From positions 124,001-188,000 of the forward strand of contig JAFLCB010000006.1 of NCBI GenBank assembly GCA_017302795.1: a DNA stretch of 64,000 bases, in the 5' to 3' direction. The notes beneath the pieces were generated by a model, which was not told where the DNA came from, ran no database searches, and saw only the letters and a program-made list of their open reading frames with translations. The position numbers and the translations under genes are program-made. Positions 25,525 to 33,854 of the stretch are shown here, one piece after another (position 1 is the stretch's first letter; every line of letters starts with the position of its first letter). The stretch comes from Deltaproteobacteria bacterium. Its GTDB lineage: Bacteria; Bdellovibrionota; Bdellovibrionia; Bdellovibrionales; JAMPXM01.

Positions 25525-26370
25525 CTAGGCAGAGATTGATTTTTGAGAATTAGAAGAACCAGAATCGCGATTGACCTCGTTTGCTTTGGGTTTCCATTCG
25601 CGCGACCACTTTTCTACAGTTACTCGCCCGTCACTGATGTGTATAAACGGGGTTCCGATCAGCCAACTGCCACTGTTGAAATAGCGACTACCGGTTTCAA
25701 GCAGAACTTCTCCTGCGTGGTGAGTGTGTCCGAAAACTATTGAATCAAAGCCTCGTTCAGAAAGTTCAAGTGCCGCCTCACGAAACGCGGGATGTTCACC
25801 CGGAATATGGGTCAGTGGCACGCCTTCAATCGCCGCCGCTAAACTTTTTAGATCTTTTTTTCCCCAAAGGTAGCGCGACTTGAATTTTTCGAACGCGATC
25901 CAAACTTTGTAAAGGCCCGGATGGACCTGAAGCATAAGGCCAGCGGCCCAAGTTAAAAATTCGTAGAGTTCGGGATTGTTTACGAACGATGGATCGTAAA
26001 GGTGTCCGTGCTCGACACGAATCCGCTTTCCGCCAGATTTGACATTTAAAAATGGAGCCATCTTGAATCCGCCCCAATCGTTGAGGAAGTTTTCAAGCAC
26101 GATGTCGTGATTGCCTATGACGTAATAGAGACTGCGGCCACTAGCGGTGTAGCTCTTTAGTGCGTGAAATACTTCAGGGACGTCTTTTGCAATTCGCGTG
26201 AAAGACACTTGCGCGATTTCAAACCCATCGCCATTGATCGCAATATCATAGCCATTGACCGCCGCCCAATTTAAAAATTCGACGGTGGGGCGTTTCGCCT
26301 TAGAAAAGGGATTTCCAAGGTGAAGATCTGAAATGATCAGCAATTTGTCGGAATAAATATCCGTAATCAC
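25525..26370 (-). CDS. Calcineurin-like metallophosphoesterase (LpxH-like)
   Basis: The five metal-binding blocks are present in order: ISDLHLG, NGDGFE, IGNHD, VEHGH and FGHTHH. The layout, with a ~60-residue helical insert before the final block, resembles UDP-2,3-diacylglucosamine hydrolases of the LpxH/LpxG group, but other substrates are possible. It begins inside the end of a cyclic-nucleotide-binding gene (4-bp ATGA overlap), so the two are co-translated. Confidence 0.75.
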   Translation of the reverse strand: MITDIYSDKLLIISDLHLGNPFSKAKRPTVEFLNWAAVNGYDIAINGDGFEIAQVSFTRIAKDVPEVFHALKSYTASGRSLYYVIGNHDIVLENFLNDWGGFKMAPFLNVKSGGKRIRVEHGHLYDPSFVNNPELYEFLTWAAGLMLQVHPGLYKVWIAFEKFKSRYLWGKKDLKSLAAAIEGVPLTHIPGEHPAFREAALELSERGFDSIVFGHTHHAGEVLLETGSRYFNSGSWLIGTPFIHISDGRVTVEKWSREWKPKANEVNRDSGSSNSQKSISA

Positions 26371-26930
26371 AGCTTTGAATCCACGGGTGGAGAGCCATCG
26401 CTTTGATTGTTGTCGAATTCCGCTCCTTGAATAATTTGGCGAACATTGTCAGGCGTAGCGGTTCCCTGATTGAGCGCTGCCATGAGGGCTTCATTCGTCA
26501 GTCGAATTCGGCGTGAAAGCGATTGCATAATTTCGAAAGCAAAAGTGGGATCGCGACGAATTTTTAAAAGGAAGCCGCCAGGCTGAATCGCAAGAAGTTT
26601 TACGTGATCAACGGCTCTTGCTGTCGCGCTTCGAGGTAAAGACTCCAGCAGCGACATCTCGCCAAGAAACTCCCCGCGTGAGATTTTAGCGAGTTTAATT
26701 TCCCCGCGCGATGACACTTTTACGACTTCAACAGTTCCTTGAAGTACGACGAACATTTCGCGGCTGTCGTCGCCTTCGTTGAATACGGTTTCCCCCGGTT
26801 CAAACGAGCGAACAGAATCAGATGTGAACTTTTCTTGGAGAGTAATGGCGCCCATGCGGAATTCTTCGGTCATTCGGGGGTGATTCTCGAGGCGCGAAAT
26901 GGCTAACTGGCCCTTACTGTTGCTCAACAA
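26367..26930 (-). CDS. Cyclic-nucleotide-binding domain protein
   Basis: Residues ~30-150 form a CAP-family beta-roll: FEPGETVFNEGD, MFVVLQGTVEV, and the phosphate-binding cassette FLGEMSLLESLPRSATARA, which keeps the Glu and Arg that hold cyclic nucleotides. There is no DNA-binding helix-turn-helix, so it is a stand-alone sensor, probably acting on a partner protein. Overlaps the metallophosphoesterase by 4 bp. Confidence 0.85.
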   Translation of the reverse strand: MLSNSKGQLAISRLENHPRMTEEFRMGAITLQEKFTSDSVRSFEPGETVFNEGDDSREMFVVLQGTVEVVKVSSRGEIKLAKISRGEFLGEMSLLESLPRSATARAVDHVKLLAIQPGGFLLKIRRDPTFAFEIMQSLSRRIRLTNEALMAALNQGTATPDNVRQIIQGAEFDNNQSDGSPPVDSKL

Positions 26931-27057
26931 TTAGGCTCTTGGCATTGCGTCAAAATGCTTTCTGATCCAGCGAACCGCTGTTCGACCTAGACATTCAAGC
27001 TTTCCATACGTTAGTCGTGCAGGGTCCCATAATCTCACTCTTGAGGAGTCATAAGCT

Positions 27058-29553
27058 ATGCGCGAAATAAGTCAGCGTTGCGGGCACACCCTTGCTTTAA
27101 TCTTGGGCGTCGCTTTCACGATCCTAACTGGTAATTCGGCCTTTGCGTCCGAAGCCAATCTCGTCATGCCAAATCTGGCAATCCCGTTCAATATAATGGG
27201 AACGGAAGTTCTTGGCACACACATTCTCTATTCCGGCCTGATCGTCGGAGCCTTGGGACTTGTGTTTGGTTTGATCGAGTACGGTCGAATCAAGGCGCTG
27301 AAAGCTCACCAACTCATGTTGGACGTTTCAGCTTTGATCTATGAAACGTGCAAAACGTATTTGCTTCAGCAAGGGAAGTTCCTTCTCCTTCTGGAACTCT
27401 TCATCGGCGCATGTATCGTTTATTATTTCGGCTGGCTTCAGCACTTCGAACCAAGCAAGGTCATGTTGATTTTGTTCTGGTCGATCTTGGGTATCTTGGG
27501 CTCGTTTGCCGTTGCTTGGTTCGGGATCCGAATCAACACCTTCGCAAACTCACGCACAGCGTTTGCTTCGCTTGAGGGCAAGGCCTACTCAGTAATGGAT
27601 ATCCCGCTTCGCGCAGGTATGGCGATCGGCGTTGTTCTGATCTGTACTGAAATCTTACTGATGCTTGCGATCCTCTTGTTTGTTGATGCAGCTAGCGCAG
27701 GCGCTTGCTTCATCGGTTTCGCAATCGGTGAATCGCTAGGTGCCTCGGCGCTTCGCATTTGCGGCGGGATCTTCACAAAGATTGCCGACATCGCTTCTGA
27801 TTTGATGAAGATCGTCTTCAACATTAAAGAAGACGACGCTCGTAACCCAGGTGTCATCGCTGACTGTGTTGGCGACAACGCAGGCGATTCTGTCGGACCT
27901 ACAGCTGACGGATTTGAAACATATGGCGTAACTGGTGTTGCGCTGATCACGTTCATTTTGCTCGCGATGGGCACAATGGTGAACCCAGACGGAACACACT
28001 CGGTTGTTCCTGAACTCGCAAACATTCAGCCAACATTGATCGTTTGGATCTTCGCAATGCGAATTCTGATGGTCATCACATCGGTTGTTTCTTACTGGAT
28101 CAACGGTGCAGTTTCTCGCTCGCTGTTCATGGATAAAAAGAAGTTTAACTTCGAAATTCCTCTTACAAGCCTCGTTTGGATTACATCGATCGTTTCCATC
28201 ATCGTCACTTACGTTGTGTCGTACATGATGCTCGGTGAACAATACGGAACATTGTGGTGGAGACTTTCTACCATCATTTCGCTTGGTACACTTGGCGCTG
28301 CGGTCATCCCCGAAGCAACTCGTATCTTCACTTCTGCACACAGCAAACACGTTCAAGAGATCGTGGATTCCGGTCGCGAAGGTGGAGCATCGCTCGTCGT
28401 ACTTTCTGGCCTTGTTGCCGGTAACTTCTCGGCATTCTGGAAAGGTGGCATCATTTGTCTCCTGATGGTCGGTTCAGTTATGGCTGCTAACAGCCCAGAC
28501 CTGATCAACCTGATCCCAATGGCGCAGATTCCAAACTTCTCGGAAATCCACGCGGTCTTCGCGTTTGGTCTTTTGGCATTCGGATTCTTGGGCATGGGGC
28601 CAGTTACAATTGCGGTCGATTCCTACGGCCCAGTGACTGACAACGCGCAATCGGTTTTCGAATTGTCATTGATCGAACAAAAAGCAGGCATCAAAGAAGA
28701 AATCAAAAAAGATTTCGGATTCACGCCGGACTTCGTTCGTGGAAAAGAATTGCTAGAAGAAAACGATTCTGCTGGAAACACGTTCAAGGCTACTGCAAAG
28801 CCAGTTTTGATCGGGACAGCTGTGATCGGCGCAACAACGATGATCTTCTCGATCATTTTGATGTTGAACCTTCAGCTTTCGCTTCTTGACCCCCAAGTTC
28901 TTCTTGGACTTGTTATGGGTGGAGCAGTGGTCTACTGGTTCTCGGGTGCGACGATCCAAGCGGTAACGACAGGTGCGTTCCGTGCGGTTCAGTACATCAA
29001 AGAAAACATGAAGCTCGATTCGTCCTCTACGTCGGCGTCGGCAAAAGACTCGAACGAAGTCGTTCGCATCTGTACGCTCTACGCACAAAAAGGGATGTTT
29101 AACATCTTCTTCGTGATCTTCGCGTTCACATTGGCATTCGCGTTCTACAGCCCGAAGTTCTTTACTTCGTACCTGATCTCGATTGCGGTCTTTGGCCTGT
29201 TCCAAGCTCTCTTCATGGCGAACGCTGGTGGAGCATGGGATAACGCGAAGAAAGTTGTCGAAGTAGAATTGAAAGAAAAAGGCACAGCACTTCACGCGGC
29301 AACAGTTGTCGGTGACACTGTTGGCGACCCGTTCAAAGACACTTCTTCTGTCGCCTTGAACCCCGTTATCAAGTTCACAACACTCTTCGGATTGTTGGCG
29401 GTTGAAATCGCGGTTCAGATGAAAGAACAGTCCCTGTATATCGCTCTGTTCTTCACGTTGGTCGGCCTGTACTTCGTTTACCAGTCGTTCTATGGAATGC
29501 GCATTCGTTCAGGCGAAACGAAAGTATCTGTTGCGAAAACAGTGAAGGCTTAA
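27058..29553 (+). CDS. hppA: Membrane-bound proton-translocating pyrophosphatase (K+-independent type)
   Basis: The ATG at 27058 follows GAGGAG. The 831-residue protein has about 16 membrane segments and the pyrophosphate site DDARNPGVIADCVGDNAGD, plus the second Asp-rich block VGDTVGDPFKD near the C-terminus. It pumps H+ using pyrophosphate hydrolysis. In GNTFKATAKP a lysine replaces the alanine that marks K+-dependent enzymes, so K+-independence is predicted. A cleavable-looking signal peptide (ending AFA) precedes the first pore helix. The gene ends in a strong terminator. Confidence 0.93.
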   Translation: MREISQRCGHTLALILGVAFTILTGNSAFASEANLVMPNLAIPFNIMGTEVLGTHILYSGLIVGALGLVFGLIEYGRIKALKAHQLMLDVSALIYETCKTYLLQQGKFLLLLELFIGACIVYYFGWLQHFEPSKVMLILFWSILGILGSFAVAWFGIRINTFANSRTAFASLEGKAYSVMDIPLRAGMAIGVVLICTEILLMLAILLFVDAASAGACFIGFAIGESLGASALRICGGIFTKIADIASDLMKIVFNIKEDDARNPGVIADCVGDNAGDSVGPTADGFETYGVTGVALITFILLAMGTMVNPDGTHSVVPELANIQPTLIVWIFAMRILMVITSVVSYWINGAVSRSLFMDKKKFNFEIPLTSLVWITSIVSIIVTYVVSYMMLGEQYGTLWWRLSTIISLGTLGAAVIPEATRIFTSAHSKHVQEIVDSGREGGASLVVLSGLVAGNFSAFWKGGIICLLMVGSVMAANSPDLINLIPMAQIPNFSEIHAVFAFGLLAFGFLGMGPVTIAVDSYGPVTDNAQSVFELSLIEQKAGIKEEIKKDFGFTPDFVRGKELLEENDSAGNTFKATAKPVLIGTAVIGATTMIFSIILMLNLQLSLLDPQVLLGLVMGGAVVYWFSGATIQAVTTGAFRAVQYIKENMKLDSSSTSASAKDSNEVVRICTLYAQKGMFNIFFVIFAFTLAFAFYSPKFFTSYLISIAVFGLFQALFMANAGGAWDNAKKVVEVELKEKGTALHAATVVGDTVGDPFKDTSSVALNPVIKFTTLFGLLAVEIAVQMKEQSLYIALFFTLVGLYFVYQSFYGMRIRSGETKVSVAKTVKA

Positions 29554-29594
29554 TTTAGGCTTTCGAGAAGTTAGTAGGCTCTTGTAAGGGCTAA

Positions 29595-29627
29595 AAAAAA
29601 CCTCGCAGATCACTGCGAGGTTTTTTT
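29595..29627. terminator. Rho-independent terminator between hppA and the ZnuA-like gene
   Basis: AACCTCGCAG and CTGCGAGGTT form a 10-bp stem around a 4-base loop (atca), with eight A before and seven T after the stem. It can stop hppA transcription and, in the other direction, the leftward ZnuA-like gene. Confidence 0.92.
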
Positions 29628-29660
29628 ATTGGTTGAGAGCTAGGATGCTCACTTACCTGC

Positions 29661-30680
29661 TCACTTATTTGGGGTTGACCGTGCGATCGCTTCGGCAATT
29701 GAGCGTTGCACGGATCGAATGGTGTTAGTTGCAGGTTCCGCTGTCGAAACCATCGTCGGAACGATGGCAAACGGGACACCCGAAAGCTCAGAGAAACGCC
29801 TCATGTGTTGGCGTGGGGCGAAGGTTCCGCCGATGGCAATCGTCACGTTACGTGATTTAGCGGACTTCGAGACTTCGGCGAGCCGACCAGAGCTTGGGGA
29901 CAGGCCCGGTTTTTCTTCAATAGATCCAGCGGAGGTTAGACCGTAGAGCGAGAAAAAATAGACGAACTCGCGATGATACTCCATCACCAATCGGTTTGAA
30001 GCTCGATCTTTAAGGATTTCTCGCGTGGCTTTTTCGATGTCTTCCATTTCAGTTACAAACTTTTTCCGGCCAGATTCGAACTGTGCTTTCATGTCAGGGC
30101 GCAAAAACGAAAGTGCTTTTTCTAAGCCTGCTGAAGCCTGCGACAGGGCCTTCGGAGAAAGATTGAAGTGCGGATTTCCTTCGGCATGGAGATCGCCTTG
30201 TGATCGGTCCACAGAGCCTTGGGGCCGCTCTAAGACTTCGATGAAACCGCCAAGCTCGACATTTCCTGGGCCGCCTCGTTGAATCGCAGGTCGACCGGTT
30301 TTTGAAAGAGCACGGTTCAGCCAGGCGCTCTCAAGGCCAAGACCAGCCGATACGACGAGATCGGACTTCATCAATTTTAGAATCAATGCAGGTGTCGTAT
30401 CGACCATGTGGGGATCTTCTATTCCCTTGAGAAGGGCGGCTACAGAGACCGCGTCGCCGCCAATGGTTTTCGCCATTTCGGCAAACTCGGGAAGTGTCAC
30501 AATCACTCGGAGCGTGGGCGATGAATTCGGCATTTCGTCGGCGGCCTGGCTGTGAGAGCTAAAGATTAAGAGGGTAAGCAGCAAGCCGTGGAAAAGCACA
30601 CGACCTGGTGAGGGGCGAGATAACGGGTTTCGACAGGCCGCTCTGAACGTCATTTCCCTGAACGTCATTTCAGTGGTCAT
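29661..30680 (-). CDS. Periplasmic metal-binding protein of the ZnuA/TroA family
   Basis: After an Arg-rich lead and signal peptide (ending SQA) the protein shows the cluster A-1 pattern: GIEDPHMVDTTP (first His), GNPHFNLSP (second His) and VMEYHREFVYF (third His), then GLSPSSGRLAEV and IAIGGTFAPRQ. Such proteins deliver Zn or Mn to an ABC importer. No permease or ATPase gene is nearby. Its ATG at 30680 overlaps the stop of the lipoprotein gene (TATGACCACTGA), so the two are coupled. Confidence 0.82.
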   Translation of the reverse strand: MTTEMTFREMTFRAACRNPLSRPSPGRVLFHGLLLTLLIFSSHSQAADEMPNSSPTLRVIVTLPEFAEMAKTIGGDAVSVAALLKGIEDPHMVDTTPALILKLMKSDLVVSAGLGLESAWLNRALSKTGRPAIQRGGPGNVELGGFIEVLERPQGSVDRSQGDLHAEGNPHFNLSPKALSQASAGLEKALSFLRPDMKAQFESGRKKFVTEMEDIEKATREILKDRASNRLVMEYHREFVYFFSLYGLTSAGSIEEKPGLSPSSGRLAEVSKSAKSRNVTIAIGGTFAPRQHMRRFSELSGVPFAIVPTMVSTAEPATNTIRSVQRSIAEAIARSTPNK

Positions 30681-31356
30681 AACGAGGTTCGCCGACTATC
30701 ACGTTTCGCATTGTCGCGTTGTTCATTTTTACGGCCCAATGACGCCCAAACCCTTTGCCGGGGGCACCGTTGACGTCGACAGCAGAGTCGAAAAATGCCG
30801 CTTGCTGAGTCCCGTTCTTCAGGTCCCAAACAAGAATGTGTGCTTCGCCGTTTTCGTCGTTGTGGACATCGATTCCGATTTCAAATTCTCCAGTTGGATT
30901 GATATTCGCAAAAAACTGCGACCAATCGTCCTCTGTGTTTCCAGCTTTTGCGATGACTTTGAATCCCTGTGCTCCAGGAATTCGACTTAACTCAAGTTCT
31001 ACGCCATTTTTCAGCTGGTTAGCTTCGCGGATCGCAAATGTAATCAAGCGGATCGAGCCACCGTCAGAAAGTTCTCCGCGAACTGTGAAATGTCGGCCGA
31101 TTTTTACATCCGAAAGTGGTTCGCGCGCAAGTAGCAGACCGGTGCCGGAAATTTCGGACCCCGAAGAGGATTCAAGTGTAGAAGGGGTATCTGTCGAGAT
31201 CAGACTTTCGAAGTCGATCCCACTGAGCCGAATGATTTTTTCGGTCGATATCACAGCTTCTTTGTCGGGGTTGCGTCCGCCGCTACATCCGGCGGCCGAA
31301 GCTATGACGGTCAAAGCCAAAAGAGTCGCAACAAGAATACTATTCGTATTTTTCAT
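30670..31356 (-). CDS. Lipoprotein in the metal gene group
   Basis: The signal sequence ends with ASAAGC, a lipobox. The mature part has a Ser/Thr-rich linker (~55-75) and a beta-rich domain with ILVWDLKNGT near the end, similar in layout to the lipoprotein at 11958-12539. No catalytic or metal motif is evident apart from a few His near VHNDENGEAH. It sits between the His/Cys-rich protein (19 bp upstream) and the ZnuA-like gene (overlap), so a role in metal handling is inferred from context. Confidence 0.7.
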   Translation of the reverse strand: MKNTNSILVATLLALTVIASAAGCSGGRNPDKEAVISTEKIIRLSGIDFESLISTDTPSTLESSSGSEISGTGLLLAREPLSDVKIGRHFTVRGELSDGGSIRLITFAIREANQLKNGVELELSRIPGAQGFKVIAKAGNTEDDWSQFFANINPTGEFEIGIDVHNDENGEAHILVWDLKNGTQQAAFFDSAVDVNGAPGKGFGRHWAVKMNNATMRNVIVGEPRYDH

Positions 31357-31375
31357 TTATTTGTCCTCGAGAAGA

Positions 31376-31990
31376 TCAGTTTGCAGGTTCGTTTGGTCCA
31401 GCTCTTCGTGTTCGGTGACAGTCGTAGTTAGCGCCATGCAAATGGCAACCGAAGAGGTTGACGGCAGGTGATGCCGGATCTCCGGAAGTGATTCTTAGGG
31501 TCATTTCGTCGTCATGCTGCCAGATTTTCAGTTCGGAAACAGTTTCGGTTTTGGCGATACGACTTTCAAAGATGGAAAGTGCCGAACTGATGGCTGAAAG
31601 ATACCCGCTTCTATCAACGAGTTTGGCTGGCAGAACGTGCGCAACTGGCGAAGATACTCCCTCGTCGTGGCAGTGTGCTCCTGCGATTGCGCCAGAGGAG
31701 TCAAGCTCGCTGTGACAATGATAGGCTTGAACTTCGTAGTTTCCGGGTGTTGCCAATTGATATATCGATACCTCAGCCTCGTCGGTTTCGACGCTAATTC
31801 GATAGGCAAAGTCCGATGTTTTTGTCGTCATGCCGATGGCTTCATTCAGAGCGAGTTGCAGGAGAGGAGGTTTAGCGGTCGTTTGGCTTTGAGCGAGCGT
31901 CGGCGTCACCGATACAGCGGTTGCGGCAGCGATTGCCATTGAAGTCGCGCGAGCAAGTTTAACTCGATTTTCAGTTGTTGCTGGTGCCAT
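31376..31990 (-). CDS. Secreted His/Cys-rich putative metal-binding protein
   Basis: The ATG at 31990 is chosen because GAGAGGG lies 8 bases upstream and a signal peptide (ending LAQ) follows directly; earlier starts at 32011, 32029 and 32053 are weaker. The mature ~175 residues carry two HCH motifs 13 residues apart (AYHCHS and GAHCHD) and a late CHLHGANYDCHR cluster. Together these give four Cys and seven His suited to bind Zn, Cu or Ni. I recognise no known family. It heads the group with the lipoprotein and ZnuA-like gene, and a perfect palindrome lies 69 bp upstream. Confidence 0.7.
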   Translation of the reverse strand: MAPATTENRVKLARATSMAIAAATAVSVTPTLAQSQTTAKPPLLQLALNEAIGMTTKTSDFAYRISVETDEAEVSIYQLATPGNYEVQAYHCHSELDSSGAIAGAHCHDEGVSSPVAHVLPAKLVDRSGYLSAISSALSIFESRIAKTETVSELKIWQHDDEMTLRITSGDPASPAVNLFGCHLHGANYDCHRTRRAGPNEPAN

Positions 31991-32058
31991 CGTCAGAGCC
32001 CTCTCTTTCATCAGGTTGAGCAGATTCATACCTGATTTAGGGAGGGCCGGCAATCTAT

Positions 32059-32075
32059 TTGCGAACTATTCGCAA
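32059..32075. promoter_or_regulatory. Perfect 17-bp palindrome, candidate metalloregulator operator
   Basis: TTGCGAA (32059-32065) and TTCGCAA (32069-32075) are perfect inverted repeats around CTA. The site lies 69 bp upstream of the His/Cys-rich gene and 12 bp beyond the end of the SPFH gene. There is no T-run after it on either strand, so it is not a terminator. A TTGCRA-N5-TYGCAA layout is of the kind bound by Fur-family regulators such as Nur or Zur; the binding protein is unknown. Confidence 0.5.
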
Positions 32076-32086
32076 TAAGAAAAAGA

Positions 32087-32923
32087 CTACTGGTTGCGTA
32101 CGTTTCCGATCGGCAAAAGAATGTTTGCACCCTGGCTTCCTTGGCCGCCGCCAACAACGAGCGGCGAAATGCCATTCCACTTTTCGACGATCTGCAGTTG
32201 CACAAGACCGGGACTCTCTTGAAGCGCGCGGCCGCGGACGCGAATGGCCTCGGCCTCACCCTTTGCTTTGATGATCGCCGTGTTGGCTTCGATCTCTGCT
32301 TTTTGCTGCGTGAACTTAGCTTTTGCGGCCTCTTGCTCTTGCACCATCTTCGATTCGATCGCAGTTTCCAATTCTTTCGAAAGCGAAACGTCCTGAATCA
32401 CAAGATCCTCAATGATCAGAATGTCGCCGACTTTTGCTTTGGCAGAAAGCAAAGCCTTGGTTTTTATTTCTTCGCGTTTTTTTACGATTTGCTCGGCGCT
32501 TTGAAGTGCCGTGACTTCTTTTAGTGCTTCTGAAACTCGAGGGTAAATCAAACTATCAAACGCGTCGCCCGAGTATTCCTGAAAGATTTTGACAATCGAA
32601 TTTTCCGGGACGCGATAGAGCACGCGAATCTCTGCTTTGATCTGCTGCAGGTCGCTTGAGTAGCAGTCGGCACTGACAGTACGAGTCGCTTGCTTGATCG
32701 ACACGTTCACGACCGAAGTTATGAACGGTAATTTAAAACCAAGACCTTCCGGCGAAAAGACGGGCGATACTTTTCCAAGCGTGATCAATACGCCTCGGTG
32801 GCCCGGGGGCACGACATAGCTGCTGTTGAATATCAGAAGCACGAGGATTCCCAGGCCGATGAGAACGCCATTGAATTTTCCGAAGCTCTTAAAGAATTCA
32901 CCGATTTGTGTAGCTGGATCCAT
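32087..32923 (-). CDS. SPFH/prohibitin-family membrane protein
   Basis: The ATG at 32923 has GGAAGAGG upstream and is preferred over a far upstream in-frame start that lies inside the previous gene. A single N-terminal membrane helix (~20-40) is followed by a band-7 domain (VPPGHRGVLITLGKV...GLGFKLPF...), and a long coiled coil (~170-245). Prohibitin-like SPFH proteins form large membrane assemblies and often modulate FtsH-type proteases. No NfeD partner is adjacent. The gene follows the DUF4336 gene after 16 bp. Confidence 0.88.
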   Translation of the reverse strand: MDPATQIGEFFKSFGKFNGVLIGLGILVLLIFNSSYVVPPGHRGVLITLGKVSPVFSPEGLGFKLPFITSVVNVSIKQATRTVSADCYSSDLQQIKAEIRVLYRVPENSIVKIFQEYSGDAFDSLIYPRVSEALKEVTALQSAEQIVKKREEIKTKALLSAKAKVGDILIIEDLVIQDVSLSKELETAIESKMVQEQEAAKAKFTQQKAEIEANTAIIKAKGEAEAIRVRGRALQESPGLVQLQIVEKWNGISPLVVGGGQGSQGANILLPIGNVRNQ

Positions 32924-32939
32924 GACGCCTCTTCCTTTT

Positions 32940-33692
32940 TTAAAACTCACTAAAAATTTCTTTGATACTTTTGCGTAGAACTTCGCGCCCGTTTTGCTCG
33001 AGAATGTTTCCGTGGTTGACGATGATGCGCTCGAAATCGAGGGCAAGAATCTGTCGGAAGGTTTCAAGCAAAGCGGACTTATCCTTCGTAAAAATCCACT
33101 TCAACGCGCGCGTTGGTCCGAATCTTCCACCAACTTTGTTCCAACCCATAATGACTTTCTCGAGGCCATGATAGACGTCAGGCATGTTAAATGCCAAATC
33201 GGTTAAGATCAGCGTCTTACTCGGGCGATGTAGGAACACAGCCTCTTGAATCGAGGTTCCTTTCGATGGCAAATAGAGGAGTTCATGTGCCAGTTCCTCA
33301 GGGAATTCCAGTTCAGTATCAAGTGCCTGATGCCCGGCTTTCTTAAAGTCCGCAAGTTTGCTAGCCGGAACAAATAGCGTGGCGTCGGGAAACTGCGTTT
33401 TCATCCAACCAGCATCTGAAGTGTGAAACACATTTGGCGCAACGATGAAAGCGACCTTGCCAAGCGAGCTTATCCAGTCGAGATCGTGTTTTCGTAAGTG
33501 AATCGCATTATGAATAAGAATTCGCCCATCTAGGAGCCGAACGATGGTCATGCGCCTGGCGAACTTTGTTCGCCACTCTCCGGTGACCTCCCAGAGGTGG
33601 GAGTCGAGTTGGCGAGGAGCATGATAGCTAAACTTAGGTTCCGTTCGTTGAGAGTCTGGCATTGGTCTATCGTTCATGAAGCTAACGCACAT
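32940..33692 (-). CDS. DUF4336-type metallo-hydrolase-like protein
   Basis: The 250-residue protein resembles DUF4336 members: LDSHLWEVTGEWR, MTIVRLLDGRILIHNAIHL, VAPNVFHTSDAGW and late FERIIVNHGNIL, a degenerate metallo-beta-lactamase fold. Only part of the usual HxHxDH metal motif is visible, so catalysis is uncertain. Starts at 33692 or 33677 are both possible. It is divergent from the NAD operon. Confidence 0.7.
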   Translation of the reverse strand: MCVSFMNDRPMPDSQRTEPKFSYHAPRQLDSHLWEVTGEWRTKFARRMTIVRLLDGRILIHNAIHLRKHDLDWISSLGKVAFIVAPNVFHTSDAGWMKTQFPDATLFVPASKLADFKKAGHQALDTELEFPEELAHELLYLPSKGTSIQEAVFLHRPSKTLILTDLAFNMPDVYHGLEKVIMGWNKVGGRFGPTRALKWIFTKDKSALLETFRQILALDFERIIVNHGNILEQNGREVLRKSIKEIFSEF

Positions 33693-33781
33693 TGCAATGC
33701 GGAAATACCTATTGAGGGCGTGTGCTTATGCAGTCATCGTTTCAAAGTAGAACATGAAAAATGAAGACTTTTTGACGACTC

Positions 33782-33810
33782 TTGTCACGAAGACCGCTTA
33801 GTGTTAAAAT
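33782..33810 (+). promoter_or_regulatory. Promoter of the NAD salvage operon
   Basis: TTGTCA (33782-33787) and TAAAAT (33805-33810) are separated by 17 bp, a good sigma-70-type promoter. It lies 45 bp upstream of the pncB start. The -10 box is inside the palindrome at 33797-33819. Confidence 0.6.
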
Positions 33811-33819
33811 AACACTAAG
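33797..33819. promoter_or_regulatory. Perfect palindrome covering the -10 box, probable NrtR operator
   Basis: CTTAGTGTTA (33797-33806) and TAACACTAAG (33810-33819) are perfect inverted repeats around AAA. NrtR regulators are known to bind ~21-bp palindromes in front of NAD genes, and an NrtR-type gene is the fourth gene of the downstream operon, so autoregulated repression is likely. Confidence 0.75.
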
Positions 33820-33854
33820 TCAAAAGGGAATCAGATAACTTGTCCGGAGGAAAA

